A DNA stretch of 64,000 nucleotides, from contig NZ_JAODOQ010000001.1 of the NCBI RefSeq assembly GCF_025398315.1, positions 2,728,001 to 2,792,000 of the forward strand, given 5' to 3'. How positions within the stretch are numbered: the first letter of the stretch is position 1; the number at the start of each line of letters is the position of its first letter. Under the pieces are notes generated by a model. It did no database searches and was not told where the DNA came from. It saw only the letters and a list, made by a program, of their open reading frames with translations. Source of the DNA: Shewanella phaeophyticola. GTDB taxonomy: Bacteria > Pseudomonadota > Gammaproteobacteria > Enterobacterales > Shewanellaceae. This document shows, piece by piece, positions 34,837 through 47,492 of the stretch. Made by a program: the position numbers and the translations under genes.

Positions 34837-35859
34837 TGTGCTATCTCACCCGCAAAGCAACCAATAAAAGTATTTTCACCCGCACCCGCTGCATGATAAT
34901 GGTAACCGCGTGTATCATCACTGTGCCCACGGCATTCGTCTAAATCAGTGTCTTCTTCACCACTTTGATTAAGCATGCTGTAAATAGCAAAACCGTCCAT
35001 TGCATAGGCAAACGCGCCACCATGACCATCACTTTCATAATCAATCGCAGGGCAAGTCCCATCCCCATGGTTAGCACCATGATAATGATAACCAGCAACG
35101 GGGTTAACATGGCCAACGCAATCATCAAATGCGGCAATAGTATAAGCACTTAAAATAGCTTGAGTAGGCGCAGCAACAGCAAGGTTTACGCCATTAAATG
35201 CGACACCGACATTGTCACTGCTAATATCTGCAGGGTTATCTCGTAACACTGGCGTGACAGGTATTAAGTAGGTGCTAGAAACCCCCTCACTAGCAACGTC
35301 ACTGTAATAACTGATTTCACATTGCACACAAAAGTTATTGTATTCGGCCGCCGCATTGTAGCCTTGCTGCGGCTTCACAAGCCACTTGAGTGTCGGTGAT
35401 ATTCACTAAGCCCGTGTCTTTATCATAGAGTTGCCATTTACTGTCACCGTAAAATACACTCAAGTTAGACACGAACGAGCCCGTTAGATCATATAACACA
35501 CCACCATCAAACCACTTACCTGCATCATCTGCTGTGGTTTCTATAGATTCAGGGCAGAATGGCTCCAATTCATTTCTATCAGCAGGAAAACCATTAACAG
35601 TCACGGAATAACAAATGCTGGCATCACCATTAGACAAGGTACAATCGACTATCTCTATTGACTCTAGTGAATTGAGTGCAAATACAGAGGGATCAACAAC
35701 AACGATGTTATCTATAATCTCATCAACTTCAGTTTCCACCGTATCCGTTACCGTTTCCGTCACTGCGTCTGCGACACTGTCTGTTGTGTCATCCGTCCCG
35801 CAGCCTGCAAACAATAACGAACAACAAACCACTAAGCCTAGAGTTGACTTTATTTGCAT
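34833..35859 (-). CDS. YHYH-domain lipoprotein; frameshift near 35362
   Basis: Two frames join near 35362 (AACEAAA to YNAAAEYNNF after a one-base change). The product has a lipobox LLFAGCGTD after the start at 35859. The YHYH domain contains AGYHYHGANHGDG and TRGYHYHAAGAGEN, with GGAFAYAMDGFAIY between, all hallmarks of the family. YHYH proteins are secreted and probably bind metal through these His pairs; the enzyme activity is unknown. Length about 341 residues. Confidence 0.8.
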
Positions 35860-36073
35860 TGCACTACATCCCAATTTATTGTGTTTATAGATACTGGTCA
35901 TGACTCTACTAAACAACTATGCATAAACGGTGCAGTAAATAAGTATTTTTAACGACAACTCAACATATTATTGAATTAACTTAACATTTTATTTTTTGCA
36001 TATTTATATCCACTGTCTTTGTGTTGTAAGACTAAACATAAATAAGAAGATAGGAATAACGAATAACAGTAAC

Positions 36074-37048
36074 CTAATCTTTGCTGAAAACCGCACAATC
36101 ACGGCCATTTTCTTTTGCCAAATACAAAGCTTCATCAGCTCGTTTTAGCCAAGTATCTGCTGTTGTTCCTTTGACCCAAGATGCAACACCAAAAGACACG
36201 GTAATCTCTTGGCCATCAGGTGTTTTTAATTCATTTTTGATAGCTGTTCGAAGATGTTGAATAAATGCTTGTGGTTGCTTATTGGAATCAGAGATGAGTA
36301 ATACAAACTCTTCTCCGCCAAACCGATAAAGACGATCGTGTTTACGAATATGAGTAGTCGTAATGGTTACAAAATCTTTTAATACTTTGTCACCCACCGC
36401 ATGACCAAATTTATCATTGATTTTTTTAAAGAAATCTAAATCTAAAATAGCTAATACATGACTAACGCCTTGACGTTCAGCAAGGGCTAACGCGGCCTGA
36501 ATATCTGTACTCATTGCACGACGATTTAAGGCTCCGGTAAGCGGGTCAACGCTATTGAGGGTTTCGAGTAAGCTAAATTGTTTTGCTCCGTGACTGGCAT
36601 AAACAAAAGCGCTCATTGATAACATAATGATTGTGACAACAAATGAGTTGAGCGATACCGTTTCAAAAATATCTGATAACGCTAGTAAAGATAGGCAAGC
36701 AACAAGATTAATAATAAACGCTTCTATCGGTCTAACTAAAATAAATGTACTTGCAAAAACAGGATAAACCCATAAAAAGCTACCTGTACCATTCGCTACC
36801 ACGATAGTGACGACACCAGCATTAATAAATATCGCCAATATGGCGCTAACCAAGCGAATTTGCTTAGCCTTATGCGCATAAGCAACAAGGGATACAATCC
36901 CAATAACTAGCGTCATATCGATTATTGCAGCAACATAATTGTGCTCAAGAAAACGAATAACCACAAACGGAAAAACACCCAGTACAGCAACAATACTGAG
37001 AAGCAGTAAAAGCGACAATTGATATTTTTCTTGCAACTGATTGATCAT
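36074..37048 (-). CDS. membrane diguanylate cyclase (GGDEF)
   Basis: A 324-residue protein: about six membrane segments in residues 10-150, then a GGDEF domain from SVDPLTGALNRRAM. The active-site loop is RFGGEEF, a functional variant, and the RKHD five residues upstream is the RxxD inhibitory I-site. It should make cyclic di-GMP and be product-inhibited. The N-terminal membrane part resembles small MASE-type sensors but I cannot name it. It is monocistronic. Confidence 0.93.
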   Translation of the reverse strand: MINQLQEKYQLSLLLLLSIVAVLGVFPFVVIRFLEHNYVAAIIDMTLVIGIVSLVAYAHKAKQIRLVSAILAIFINAGVVTIVVANGTGSFLWVYPVFASTFILVRPIEAFIINLVACLSLLALSDIFETVSLNSFVVTIIMLSMSAFVYASHGAKQFSLLETLNSVDPLTGALNRRAMSTDIQAALALAERQGVSHVLAILDLDFFKKINDKFGHAVGDKVLKDFVTITTTHIRKHDRLYRFGGEEFVLLISDSNKQPQAFIQHLRTAIKNELKTPDGQEITVSFGVASWVKGTTADTWLKRADEALYLAKENGRDCAVFSKD

Positions 37049-37352
37049 AACGCTCTCGCCATAAATAAAAAAACAGTCAAGCTCATCAATCGATACGTTG
37101 CCGTTTACAACACTTTATCGTCAGTATCATTAATGTTTTATTTGTAGTTCATTCTTAGTCTAACGACTGCATAACTATATTATGCAAAAGTAACATTAGA
37201 AGACAGTGTTATATGCACATCTTGTAAGCAATGTTACAGAGCCAAAAAGTAAACCATTAGAATATATGATAACGGGAGTTTATTGCTGCGTGACGACATT
37301 AATACAAAGATAACACCATACTGAGTATCATGCCGTTTTGGTGGCAATAAGC
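37049..37352. other. intergenic, no gene seen
   Basis: AT-rich upstream region of the diguanylate cyclase and downstream region of the methyltransferase gene. No RNA gene or clear terminator was recognised. Confidence 0.4.
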
Positions 37353-37973
37353 TTAGCGCAAAAATGTCAAAATATGACCTTTAAATGCTTCTGGTAAATA
37401 ATCTGTGTGTAATGGTTTTTGATGAACAGAACTAAAGCCTAGCTCAATCATTTTGGTTGACAGCTTGTTTTTTTTACCGCGGCCAGGATTCACTAAAATC
37501 ACTTCGCAAACATCATTGGCATGGGCATTAATAAAGTGAGCTAACAACTCAACATGCTCATCTTCGTATAATAAATCGCTGCCAATAATTAAATCGAACA
37601 ACCCCAAATGATCTTGATCACTGGCTCAGTCAGCTTGTTCATAATGAATCGGTTTGTCTTGGTTTAGCTCAGTATTTCGCAGCAAAAACTTTCCCACCTC
37701 AGGGTGATAATCTGTCGCGGTGATGTCAGCATGACGTTTGTTTAATAACAAACTGCTCAATGCCATGCCGCAACCTATCTCAAGTATGCGTTTATTGCCG
37801 GTGTGATAATCATCAATATGATGCGCAAGTACTAGACTTGATGGCCACACAACACCAAAAAGCGGCCACGTAGCAGAGGATATACCCAATTTTTCGGCCA
37901 TACCATTAGGATCATAAAACTCTTGTTTATCACGTAATGTGCAAAGATGGATATCAATTGGAGTCAAACTCAA
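37353..37973 (-). CDS. class I SAM methyltransferase, in-frame TGA at 37626-37628
   Basis: One continuous 206-codon frame is broken only by a TGA between HYEQAD and ASDQDHLGLFDLIIGSDLLY. The SAM-binding motif I is ILEIGCGMALSSL, motif II is ITATDYHPE, and motif IV is DLIIGSDLLYE. The pattern is that of METTL/NNMT-like small protein methyltransferases. Trp is the likely residue at the stop (TGG to TGA). It could be a true nonsense change or a sequence error. No selenocysteine signal is expected. Confidence 0.7.
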
Positions 37974-38437
37974 CCGTTTGATAACTTAAGCGAAGACTTG
38001 TCATTTGACGGCCTTTTAGTAATGAATGGCCAAGTATCAGGGATAAAAAACAAAAAGTATGATTAACCAGACTATAGCAATCTAATGGAAAGACAATCTA
38101 TTTAATCTCAACCGCAAATATCAAATGACGATTCACTTTAAGCGATACCCCCCAATACTTATCCGTCAGCAAGGTTGTCGATGGCCGTTTTATTAAAAGA
38201 TAACGCTAAACATCACAACATTACTAACCTACTTTTTCAGACTCAATTTTGGGCTCTCATGGCACTTCAACATTGACTATCAAAGCTGACATCGTTGTTT
38301 TTAGTCTCGGGTGATTGTATCGAAGTGAAACCTCAGGTAATCTGCTTGTTGTTACTACGCATAAATGGATATTTGAGCTAACTTGAGTAAGTCTAGCGAG
38401 CGAACATCCCAATAGATTATTTGGAATCCCTGTCTAG
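37974..38437. promoter_or_regulatory. pfaR upstream region
   Basis: 464 bases between the divergent methyltransferase gene and pfaR. It should carry the promoter of the pfa cluster; no confident -35/-10 or operator was assigned. No open gene is apparent. The PPTase gene pfaE, which lies upstream of pfaA in some Shewanella, is not here. Confidence 0.4.
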
Positions 38438-39310
38438 ATGGCAAAAAAGATACATTCACATCCTGAACCTAAGTATCCTGAAGGTCGGTCACGTCCCAAA
38501 ACGGTTAATCACCGTAATGCCACGACGACCCCCGAAATGCGGCAGTTTATTCAGCAATCCGAATACAGCGTCAGTCAACTCGCTAAAATACTTAATATTA
38601 GTGAAGCCACCATCCGAAAATGGCGTAAGCGCGACTCAGTCAATAATGCCCCTAACACACCGCATAAACTCAATACGACCTTGTCACCCATGCAAGAATA
38701 TGTGGTAGTCGGTTTGCGATACCAACTCAAAATGCCGTTAGACAGACTGTTGTCGATAACCCAGAAGTTTATTAATCCAAATGTTTCTCGCTCCGGCTTA
38801 GCTCGTTGCTTAAAACGTCACGGCGTATCAAAACTTGATGACGTTGACAGTGGATTTGTGCCTGAGCGTTATTTTAATCAATTACCCATTACCCAGGGCA
38901 CTGACGTGGTCACTTATGCCGTCAACCCACAAACACTGGCAGATACTTTATCGTTCCCCAGTGTCAGTCATGTAGTACAAGTTGAATCATTAAGCATCCC
39001 CAAACAATACAGTCCAAAGCAAGCTTCTTCGGTGTTATTGGGCGTCGATGCTGACACCGACTGGGTTTATCTAGACATTTATCAAGACAGCCATACTCAG
39101 GCGAGCAATCGTTATATGGCTTATGTGCTCAAGCACGGACCGTTTCATTTACGTAAATTATTAGTACGTAACTATCACACTTTTCTTGCTCGTTTTCCTG
39201 GAGCAAGTCAATCAGCGGCAACGCCAAAGGCATCTAAAGCCGCTGCACCCCAACAGCAGATAACTGACTCTCAGTTATCAAGCGGAGACTCATATGAGCC
39301 AATCCAGTAA
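38438..39310 (+). CDS. pfaR: PfaR, activator of the PUFA synthase cluster
   Basis: A 290-residue protein. Residues 30-70 hold an HTH (VSQLAKILNISEATIRKWRK). The middle (VLLGVDADTDWVYLDIYQD) looks like the first strands of an IS481-type DDE integrase, and LRKLLVRNYHTFL stands where an active enzyme has the second catalytic Asp in a DNG motif. PfaR is reported to activate pfaA transcription in Shewanella. It overlaps pfaA by 17 bases. The frame is stopped directly before the ATG at 38438, so the start is secure even though the ribosome site is weak. Confidence 0.88.
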   Translation: MAKKIHSHPEPKYPEGRSRPKTVNHRNATTTPEMRQFIQQSEYSVSQLAKILNISEATIRKWRKRDSVNNAPNTPHKLNTTLSPMQEYVVVGLRYQLKMPLDRLLSITQKFINPNVSRSGLARCLKRHGVSKLDDVDSGFVPERYFNQLPITQGTDVVTYAVNPQTLADTLSFPSVSHVVQVESLSIPKQYSPKQASSVLLGVDADTDWVYLDIYQDSHTQASNRYMAYVLKHGPFHLRKLLVRNYHTFLARFPGASQSAATPKASKAAAPQQQITDSQLSSGDSYEPIQ

Positions 39311-42300
39311 TCACGACAAGCGTTTAAACAAACGCTTAAAAGACATGCCTGTCGCCATTGTCGGCATGGCGAGCATCTTTGCTAACTCGCGTTACCTGAA
39401 TAAATTTTGGGATTTAATCAGCGAAAAAATTGACGCCATTGTTGATATTCCAGACAGCCATTGGAACGCCGACGATTACTACGATGCCGATAAATCTGCG
39501 CCCGATAAAAGCTACTGTAAACGTGGTGGTTTTTTACCTGAGGTCGATTTCAATCCAATGGAATTTGGCCTGCCGCCTAACATTTTAGAGTTAACCGACA
39601 CCTCGCAGCTGTTGTCGTTAGTGGTCGCTAAAGAAGTGTTAGCCGATGCCGGAATCGATGCGCAATACGATACCGACCGTATCGGGATTACCCTTGGTGT
39701 GGGTGGCGGACAAAAAATCAACCACAGCTTAAGCAGCCGCTTACAATACCCAGTACTCAAGAAAGTATTCAAAAACAGTGGTATTAGTGACGCCGACAGC
39801 GAAATGCTGATTAAGAAGTTTCAAGATCAATATATCCACTGGGAAGAAAACTCGTTCCCAGGGTCACTCGGTAACGTCATTGCTGGTCGTATTGCGAACC
39901 GTTTTGACTTAGGCGGCATGAACTGTGTCGTCGATGCGGCTTGTGCGGGCTCGTTAGCGGCCATGCGCATGGCGATTACCGAACTGGTGGAAGGGCGCAG
40001 CGACATGATGATCACCGGCGGTGTTTGTACCGACAACTCACCGTCGATGTACATGAGTTTCTCAAAAACCCCTGCATTTACCACTAACGACACCATTCAA
40101 CCATTTGATACTGATTCAAAAGGCATGATGATTGGTGAAGGTATTGGCATGGTGGCGATTAAGCGCCTTGAAGATGCTGAGCGTGATGGCGATAAAATCT
40201 ATGCCGTAATTAAAGGCATTGGTTCATCTTCTGACGGTAAATTTAAGAGTATTTATGCGCCGCGCCCTGAAGGCCAGGCCAAAGCATTAAAGCGTGCTTA
40301 TGATGATGCCGGTTTTGCCCCGCATACAGTAGGACTCATTGAAGCCCATGGTACAGGTACTGCTGCAGGTGATGTTGCCGAGTTTAATGGCTTAAAATCA
40401 GTTTTTGCTGAAGATAACGACAGCCAACAACACATCGCGCTTGGTTCGGTTAAGTCTCAGGTTGGCCACACAAAATCAACCGCTGGTACCGCGGGAGTAA
40501 TTAAAGTGGCGTTGGCATTGCACCATAAAGTATTACCGCCGACGATTAATGTGAGTAAGCCACATCCAAAACTGGGCATCAGTGATTCACCGTTTTATCT
40601 CAATACCGAAACTCGCCCATGGTTACCTCGCCCTGACGACACGCCGCGCCGCGCCGGTATTAGCTCGTTTGGTTTTGGTGGCACTAACTTCCATATCGTG
40701 TTGGAAGAGTACCGTCAAGATCACGCCCGTAATGACAAATACCGTCAACGCGCGGTGCCACAAAGCTTGTTAATCAGTGCGGATAACAAGGCGGCACTGC
40801 AAAGTAAATTGGCTGAGCTACAAGCTGAAATAGCCGCCATCGATACCAGCAAAGCCAATAGTCAAGAATTGGCATTAACCGAGCTAGCCCAGCGCTTTGC
40901 CATTTCTGACATTACGCCAACAGCAGCACGTTTAGGCTTAGTTGTAGCGTCAATTGCTGACTTAACCGTGCAGCTTACTCAAGCCCTAGCCCAGTTAACT
41001 AACAATCATGCCGATAACTGGCAATTACCCTCTGGCGCAAGTTATCGCAGTGCCAGCTTAGTCAATAAAAAAGCAGCACCTAAGGTGGCGGCATTGTTTG
41101 CAGGCCAAGGGGCGCAATATGTCAACATGGCCACCGAGCTTGCATGTTTCTACCCTGAAATGCGCCAGCAATTAATGCAAGCAGACAAAGTCTTTGCCAA
41201 GCATAAGCAAACGCCATTATCACAAGTTATCTACCCTATTCCGGCTTTTGAGGCGCAAGAGATTGCGGCGCAGCAAGCCGCACTAACCAACACAGCTTAT
41301 GCTCAAAGCGCCATTGGTGCGGTCAGCATGGGCCAATACGCACTGTTCACTCAAGCCGGTTTTAGCCCTGACATGGTCGCGAGCCACAGTTTTGGTGAAC
41401 TGTCAGCCTTATGTGCAGCTGGGGTTATCAGCCAGGACGATTATTATCAATTAGCCTTTGCTCGTGGCCAGGCCATGGCTGCCACACCTGCCGATCAAGA
41501 CCCTGGCGTCATGTACGCCATCATTGTGCCGCCACAAGCAGCCGAACAAGGTGTCAGTCAGTTAGAAAACTGTATCAGTGCCTTTGATGGCGTAAAAGTC
41601 GCTAACTACAATGCGCCAACGCAATTAGTGATTGCAGTACCAACAGAGGCTTGCGCAGATGCAGCAAAAGCCATTACTGCAGAGTTAGGCTTTAAAGCCA
41701 TTGCCTTGCCAGTATCAGGGGCGTTCCACACACCTTTAGTTGGCCACGCGCAAAAGCCGTTTGCCAAAGCGATTAGCAAGGTTAAGTTTGCTAAGCCTAA
41801 CGTGGCGTTATACGCCAACGGTACAGGTCAGCGTCACCCAAGCGACGGCAAAGCAATTCAAGCCGCCTTTAGCGAACATATGCTGCAGTCAGTGCATTTT
41901 AGCGAGCAACTCGTTGCCATGTACGATGCTGGCGCGCGAGTATTTGTTGAGTTTGGCCTAAAAACATTTTACAAAAGCTGGTTGAGGCCACATTGAGCAA
42001 CAAACCTGAAGCGGTCAGTGTTGTTAGTCTAAACCCTAATCCGAAAGGCAGTAGCGACACTCAATTGCGTCAAGCGGCAACGCAATTAGCGGTATTAGGT
42101 GTGGCATTAACTGAGGTTGACCCTTATCAAGCGCCAATAGCAGAGCTTGCTAAAACCTCGCCGATGAACGTCAAACTGACAGCGCAAAACTACATCAGCC
42201 CAAGCACACAAGCAAAGATGCAAAAATCATTGCAAAGTGGCGAAGTCACCAGCAAGACAGTGGAAGTGCCTGTCGAGAAAATTGTGGAAAAAATAGTGGA

Positions 42301-45300
42301 AAAACAAGTGATCAAAACCGAATATGTTGAAGTGGCCAGTGCACCTACTGCATCAGCTGAAACGCCCATTGCACAAGCGCCTCTTACACAAGCAACTGCG
42401 CAAGCTAGTCAAACATCAGCTCAAGCGCACACAAAGGTAAGTAACGACAGTTTAAATGCATTTTTTGCAGCGCAGCAACAAACAGCTACGTTACATCAAC
42501 AGTTTTTAGCCATTCCACAGCAGTATGGTGACACCTTTAATCAACTGATGACAGCCCAGGCGCAAATGGCATCATCAGGGGTTGCTATCCCCGAAAGCTT
42601 GCAACGCTCGATGGAACTATTCCACCAGCATCAAGCGCAAACACTGCAAAGTCACACACAGTTTTTAGCACTGCAAGCGCAAACCAGCCAAGCTGCATTA
42701 GCCATGTTACAAGGGCAAGCACCCGCCGCTGTAAATACCTTTGCCAATAACCTTGCAGCGCCACAAGCGGTTACAGCACCTGTTGCGGCAACCCAAACAC
42801 CAGTAATGGCTCAAGCCGCTGCGCCAGCACCTGTTGCAGCCGCGGCCACAACACCAGCACCTACACCCGCAGCAGTATCAGAGCCAATCGCTCAAGTAGC
42901 TCAACCAGCAGCACCGATGCCTGCAACGGCACCAGTAGCAAGTGCATCTACAGGCTTATCGGCAGATGCAGTGCAGCTCACCATGATGAATGTGGTTGCC
43001 GACAAAACCGGTTACCCAACTGAAATGCTTGAACTTGGCATGGACATGGAAGCCGATCTAGGTATCGACTCAATCAAGCGAGTGGAAATTTTAGGCACAG
43101 TACAAGATGAGCTACCAGGCTTGCCAGATCTTAGCCCAGAGGATCTAGCCGAATGTCGCACCCTAGGTGAGATTGTTAATTATATGCAATCTAAGCTGTC
43201 TGCCGCGCCAGCGTCTGTATCGACTCAAACCGCTAGCGCACCTGTAGCACAAGTAACAACTTCGCCAACATCAGGTTTAAGTGCCGATACCGTATTAACC
43301 ACTATGATGGCAGTGGTGGCCGACAAAACAGGTTACCCAGCAGAAATGCTTGAGCTCACCATGGACATGGAAGCCGATTTGGGTATCGACTCAATCAAGC
43401 GCGTCGAGATATTAGGCACAGTGCAAGATGAGCTACCGAGTTTACCTGAGCTCAACCCTGAAGATTTAGCGGAGTGTCGCACCTTGGGTGAGATTGTTGA
43501 TTATATGCAATCTAAGTTGTCAGCTGTGCCAGCTCAAACATCAGTGCCAACATCTGGCTTAAGCGCTGAGACCGTATTGAATACCATGATGGCAGTAGTC
43601 GCTGACAAAACCGGTTACCCAGCCGAAATGCTTGAGCTCACCATGGACATGGAAGCAGACTTAGGTATCGACTCAATCAAGCGCGTGGAAATTTTAGGCA
43701 CAGTGCAAGATGAGTTACCAGGCTTACCAGAACTCAGCCCTGAAGATTTAGCAGAGTGTCGCACCTTGGGTGAGATTGTTGACTATATGCAATCTAAGCT
43801 TGCACCAGTACAGGGATCAACAGTGCCAGCCCCAGTGGCCGCATCTACTCAAGCGATAACAGTCCAAGCGTCTCCAATTCAAGCATCAGGCTTAAGCGCT
43901 GAGACCGTACTGAATACCATGATGGCAGTAGTCGCTGACAAAACCGGTTACCCTGCTGAAATGCTCGAGTTGACCATGGACATGGAAGCCGATTTGGGTA
44001 TCGACTCCATCAAGCGCGTGGAGATTTTAGGCACGGTGCAAGATGAGCTGCCGGGCTTACCAGAGCTTAGCCCTGAAGATTTAGCTGAGTGTCGCACCTT
44101 GGGTGAGATTGTTGACTACATGCAATCAAAGCTTGCACCAGTACAGGAATCAACAGTGCCACCCCCAGTGGCCGCATCTACTCAAGCGATAACAGTCCAA
44201 GCGTCTCCAATTCAGGCATCAGGCTTAAGCGCTGAGACCGTACTGAATACCATGATGTCAGTGGTTGCCGATAAAACCGGTTACCCAGCCGAAATGCTCG
44301 AGTTGACCATGGACATGGAAGCCGATTTAGGTATCGACTCCATCAAGCGCGTAGAGATTTTAGGTACGGTGCAAGATGAGCTGCCGGGCTTACCAGAGCT
44401 TAACCCAGAAGATTTAGCAGAGTGTCGCACCTTGGGGGAGATTGTTGATTACATGCAATCGACCTTGTCTGCCTCAACTGAGTCAGCCTCAACTGTGTCT
44501 GCAGCGCCAGCGGTACAAGTCGAAGCCTCAAACTTAAGCGCGGAAACCGTGCTCACGACCATGATGGCAGTGGTAGCCGATAAAACCGGTTACCCAGCAG
44601 AAATGCTTGAACTCACCATGGACATGGAAGCTGATTTAGGTATCGACTCAATCAAGCGCGTAGAGATTTTAGGCACGGTGCAAGATGAGCTACCGGGTTT
44701 ACCAGAACTCAACCCAGAAGATTTAGCCGAGTGTCACACCTTAGGTGAAATCGTCAGCTATATGCAAGGTAAGCTAGGCGCACCAGCCTCTGCTACCGTT
44801 ACGGCAACATCGAATACTGAAGTTATCGATACATCTGACTTACCGCCACACAGCGGGGTAGCGCTAAAAAAGTTGCCAGCGGCGGATAAACTAGATGCAT
44901 GTTATTCAACAGACAGCTGCATTGTCATCACAGATGATGGTCATAATGCCGGTGTACTTGCTGAAAAACTTCATGCTAAAGGATTAACCGTCGCCGTTAT
45001 TCGTAACCCAGAAACCATCAGCACAGCTCACTCGCCTTTAAGCAGCGACATCAGTAGTTATGCCTTAACCAACATTGATGATGCAAGCATTGCCAAGGTG
45101 ATCAATGAGATTAGTGCTTCACACCCCATTGCGGGCTTTGTGCACTTACAGCCACAGTTTAACGCTGACAGCAAAGACTTAGTCAGCTGCAATGAGGCAG
45201 CAAAATCCGCTGTTGATAACGCCTTTTTATGGGCGAAACATCTGCATGCTGAATTTACTAAACCCCTGCAATCACGCTTAAGTTACTTTACCGTAAGCCG

Positions 45301-47492
45301 TATCGACGGTGGCTTTGGCTACCTAGATAGCGCAGCACTAAGTAAAGCTGAATTAAACCAAGCGGCACTGTCTGGCCTCACCAAAACCTTAAGCCATGAA
45401 TGGCCAAATGTGTTCTGCCGCGCGCTTGATATCGCCAATAACATTGATGCCAAAACATTTGCCAATGCCATTATTGCTGAACTGTTTGATGTTAATGGTG
45501 AAGCACCCAGTGCTAAACGCATGACCGAAGTGGGCATTAGCCAGCAAGGCCGCGCAACATTAATTGCAGCAAAAACTGGCAGCTCGCAATACCCAGCAGC
45601 AGTGTTAACCCAACAAGACAACATATTGGTCACTGGCGGCGCTAAAGGTGTCACCTTTGAATGTGCGCTTACACTGGCAAAACAAAGTAAATCACACTTT
45701 GTACTTGCTGGTCGTAGTCAGCACCTTGGCAATAACATGCCAGCTTGGGCGCAAGGTAAACAAGCCTCAGAGCTGAAAGCGGCAGCCATTAGTTACATTC
45801 AATCTCAAGGCGAAAAACCCACACCAAAGCAAATTGATGCATTAGTGTGGCCAGTACAAAGTAGCTTAGAGATTGACCGTTCCCTCGCCGCCTTTACCAA
45901 GGTAGGCGCCAGCGCGCAATATGTGGCGATGGATGTCAGCAATGCTAAAGGCGTTATCGACGCACTTGCAGCGTTAACTGATGCTAACGATAAAAAGTTA
46001 GTCATCAATGGCGTCATTCATGGCGCTGGCGTATTAGCAGATAAACACATTCAAGACAAAACCTTAGATGAACTGAATCGCGTTTACAGCACTAAAGTCA
46101 CTGGCATCACGAGCATCATTAATGCGCTTGATCCACAAGAGATCAAATTGGTCGCCATGTTCTCATCGGCGGCAGGGTTTTATGGCAATACAGGTCAAAG
46201 CGACTATGCGATGTCGAATGAAATTCTTAATAAAACCGCATTAAAATTGGCCGCACAATTGCCCCAAGCCAAAGTCATGAGCTTTAACTGGGGCCTATGG
46301 GACGGCGGTATGGTGAGCTCTGCACTGAAAAAGATGTTTGTTGAACGTGGCGTATACGTGATCCCGCTTGAAGCTGGTGCCAACTTATTTGCTCATAGCT
46401 TATTAAGCTCGCAAGGCGTGCAAATGCTAATTGGTTCAGATATGCAAGGTTCAGCTTCACAGGATGCTACTGCAAAAAAGCCTAATGCGAACACTTTGCC
46501 ACACGCAGAGGGTTCGCTGACGTTTTCTGCGCCATATTTGGCTACAGACAGCAAAATCATTACGGTAACTCGTGTGCTTCAGCGTAATGAGTTGGAATTT
46601 GTAAACGATCACCGTATTGCTGGCAACCCAGTGTTGCCGACAGTGTGCGCTATACAGTGGATGCGCGAAACCGCACAAGCTTTGTGCCATCAACCTGTAA
46701 GCGTTGCTGACTATAAATTACTCAAAGGGGTTATTTTTGATACCGACCAGCCACATTTACTGCAGTTGCAACTCACTCAAACTGACGCGGGCATAAGCGC
46801 GTTAATAATGAGCCGTTTGTTAAACGAGCCAAACTCGGCGATGAAACCGCAATATCAGGCTACCTTAGTCGCGAATGACGCGTTAACAGACTCGGCCATC
46901 ACTGCATCAAGATTACCTGCAACGGTACTGCAAAATTTGTCACAAATGACTGCCATACACCAAGGCAATAGCTTGTATCAAAATGGCACCTTGTTCCATG
47001 GAGCCGCGTTTGCAGGGTATTAAGCAAGTGTTGAGTTTTGATGATGAACAGCTGTTGTGCCAGGTTAAGTTACCGCAAATTGATCCTGTAGACTGCCCCA
47101 GCTTTGCGCCATCATCAGTCGCAGGTGGCAGCCAACTGTTTGCCGAAGATTTGCTGTTACAGGCCATGTTGGTTTGGGCAAGGCTCAAATACGATGCTGC
47201 CAGTTTGCCATCATCAATGGGGCAATTTATCACGGTAGCGCCTTTTGTCAGTGGCGAACAGGGTTACATTCAACTTGAGGTGTTAAAACACAGCGGCAGA
47301 ATGTTAATGGCCAATGTGAGCTTGTATAATCAAGATGGGCGTTTAAGTTGCCAAATGCGTGATGCCAAAATAACCATTAGCAAAACCCTGAATCAGGCCT
47401 TTATTAATAAGCATGAGAATCAACATGAGAATCAACATGAGAATCAGCATGAGAGTCAGCCTGCAAACCAGCACAGCAAGGACAGCGTGTGA
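39294..47492 (+). CDS. pfaA: PfaA, PUFA synthase subunit (KS-MAT-6xACP-KR-DH-like); breaks near 41957 and 47002
   Basis: About 2732 residues once a C is added at 41957 and one base removed near 47002. The ketosynthase has nucleophile Cys217 (VDAACAGS) and His motifs EAHGTGTA and GHTKSTAG. The malonyl-acyltransferase has Ser699 in SHSFGEL. Six tandem ACPs each carry LGIDSIKR, the phosphopantetheine Ser (residues about 1260-1810). The ketoreductase shows TGGAKGVTFE and SDYAMSNEI. A hotdog-like C-terminal region ends in a HENQ repeat tail. It is the loading and elongation chain for EPA/DHA-type synthesis. pfaB overlaps the stop (GTGA). Confidence 0.95.
42953..44790 (+). repeat. six tandem ACP-coding repeats in pfaA
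   Basis: Repeat units start near 42953, 43276, 43555, 43888, 44220 and 44530. Cores of about 230 bases are nearly identical. Units 3-5 also share near-identical linkers (period about 332-333 bases), a sign of recent tandem duplication. Copy number could be miscounted in a short-read assembly. Confidence 0.9.
47412..47459 (+). repeat. 12-bp tandem repeat at the pfaA 3' end
   Basis: Four copies of CATGAGAATCA(A/G), the last with one change, encode HENQ-HENQ-HENQ-HESQ. The in-frame period keeps the frame open on expansion or loss. Confidence 0.9.

Noticed and set aside
37620..37635. Selenocysteine at the in-frame TGA of the methyltransferase
   Set aside because: The position fits a Trp, no SECIS-like hairpin was seen after it, and the family is not known to use selenocysteine.
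42953..44790. Repeats as a CRISPR array
   Set aside because: Units are 280-333 bases, coding and translate to ACP domains.
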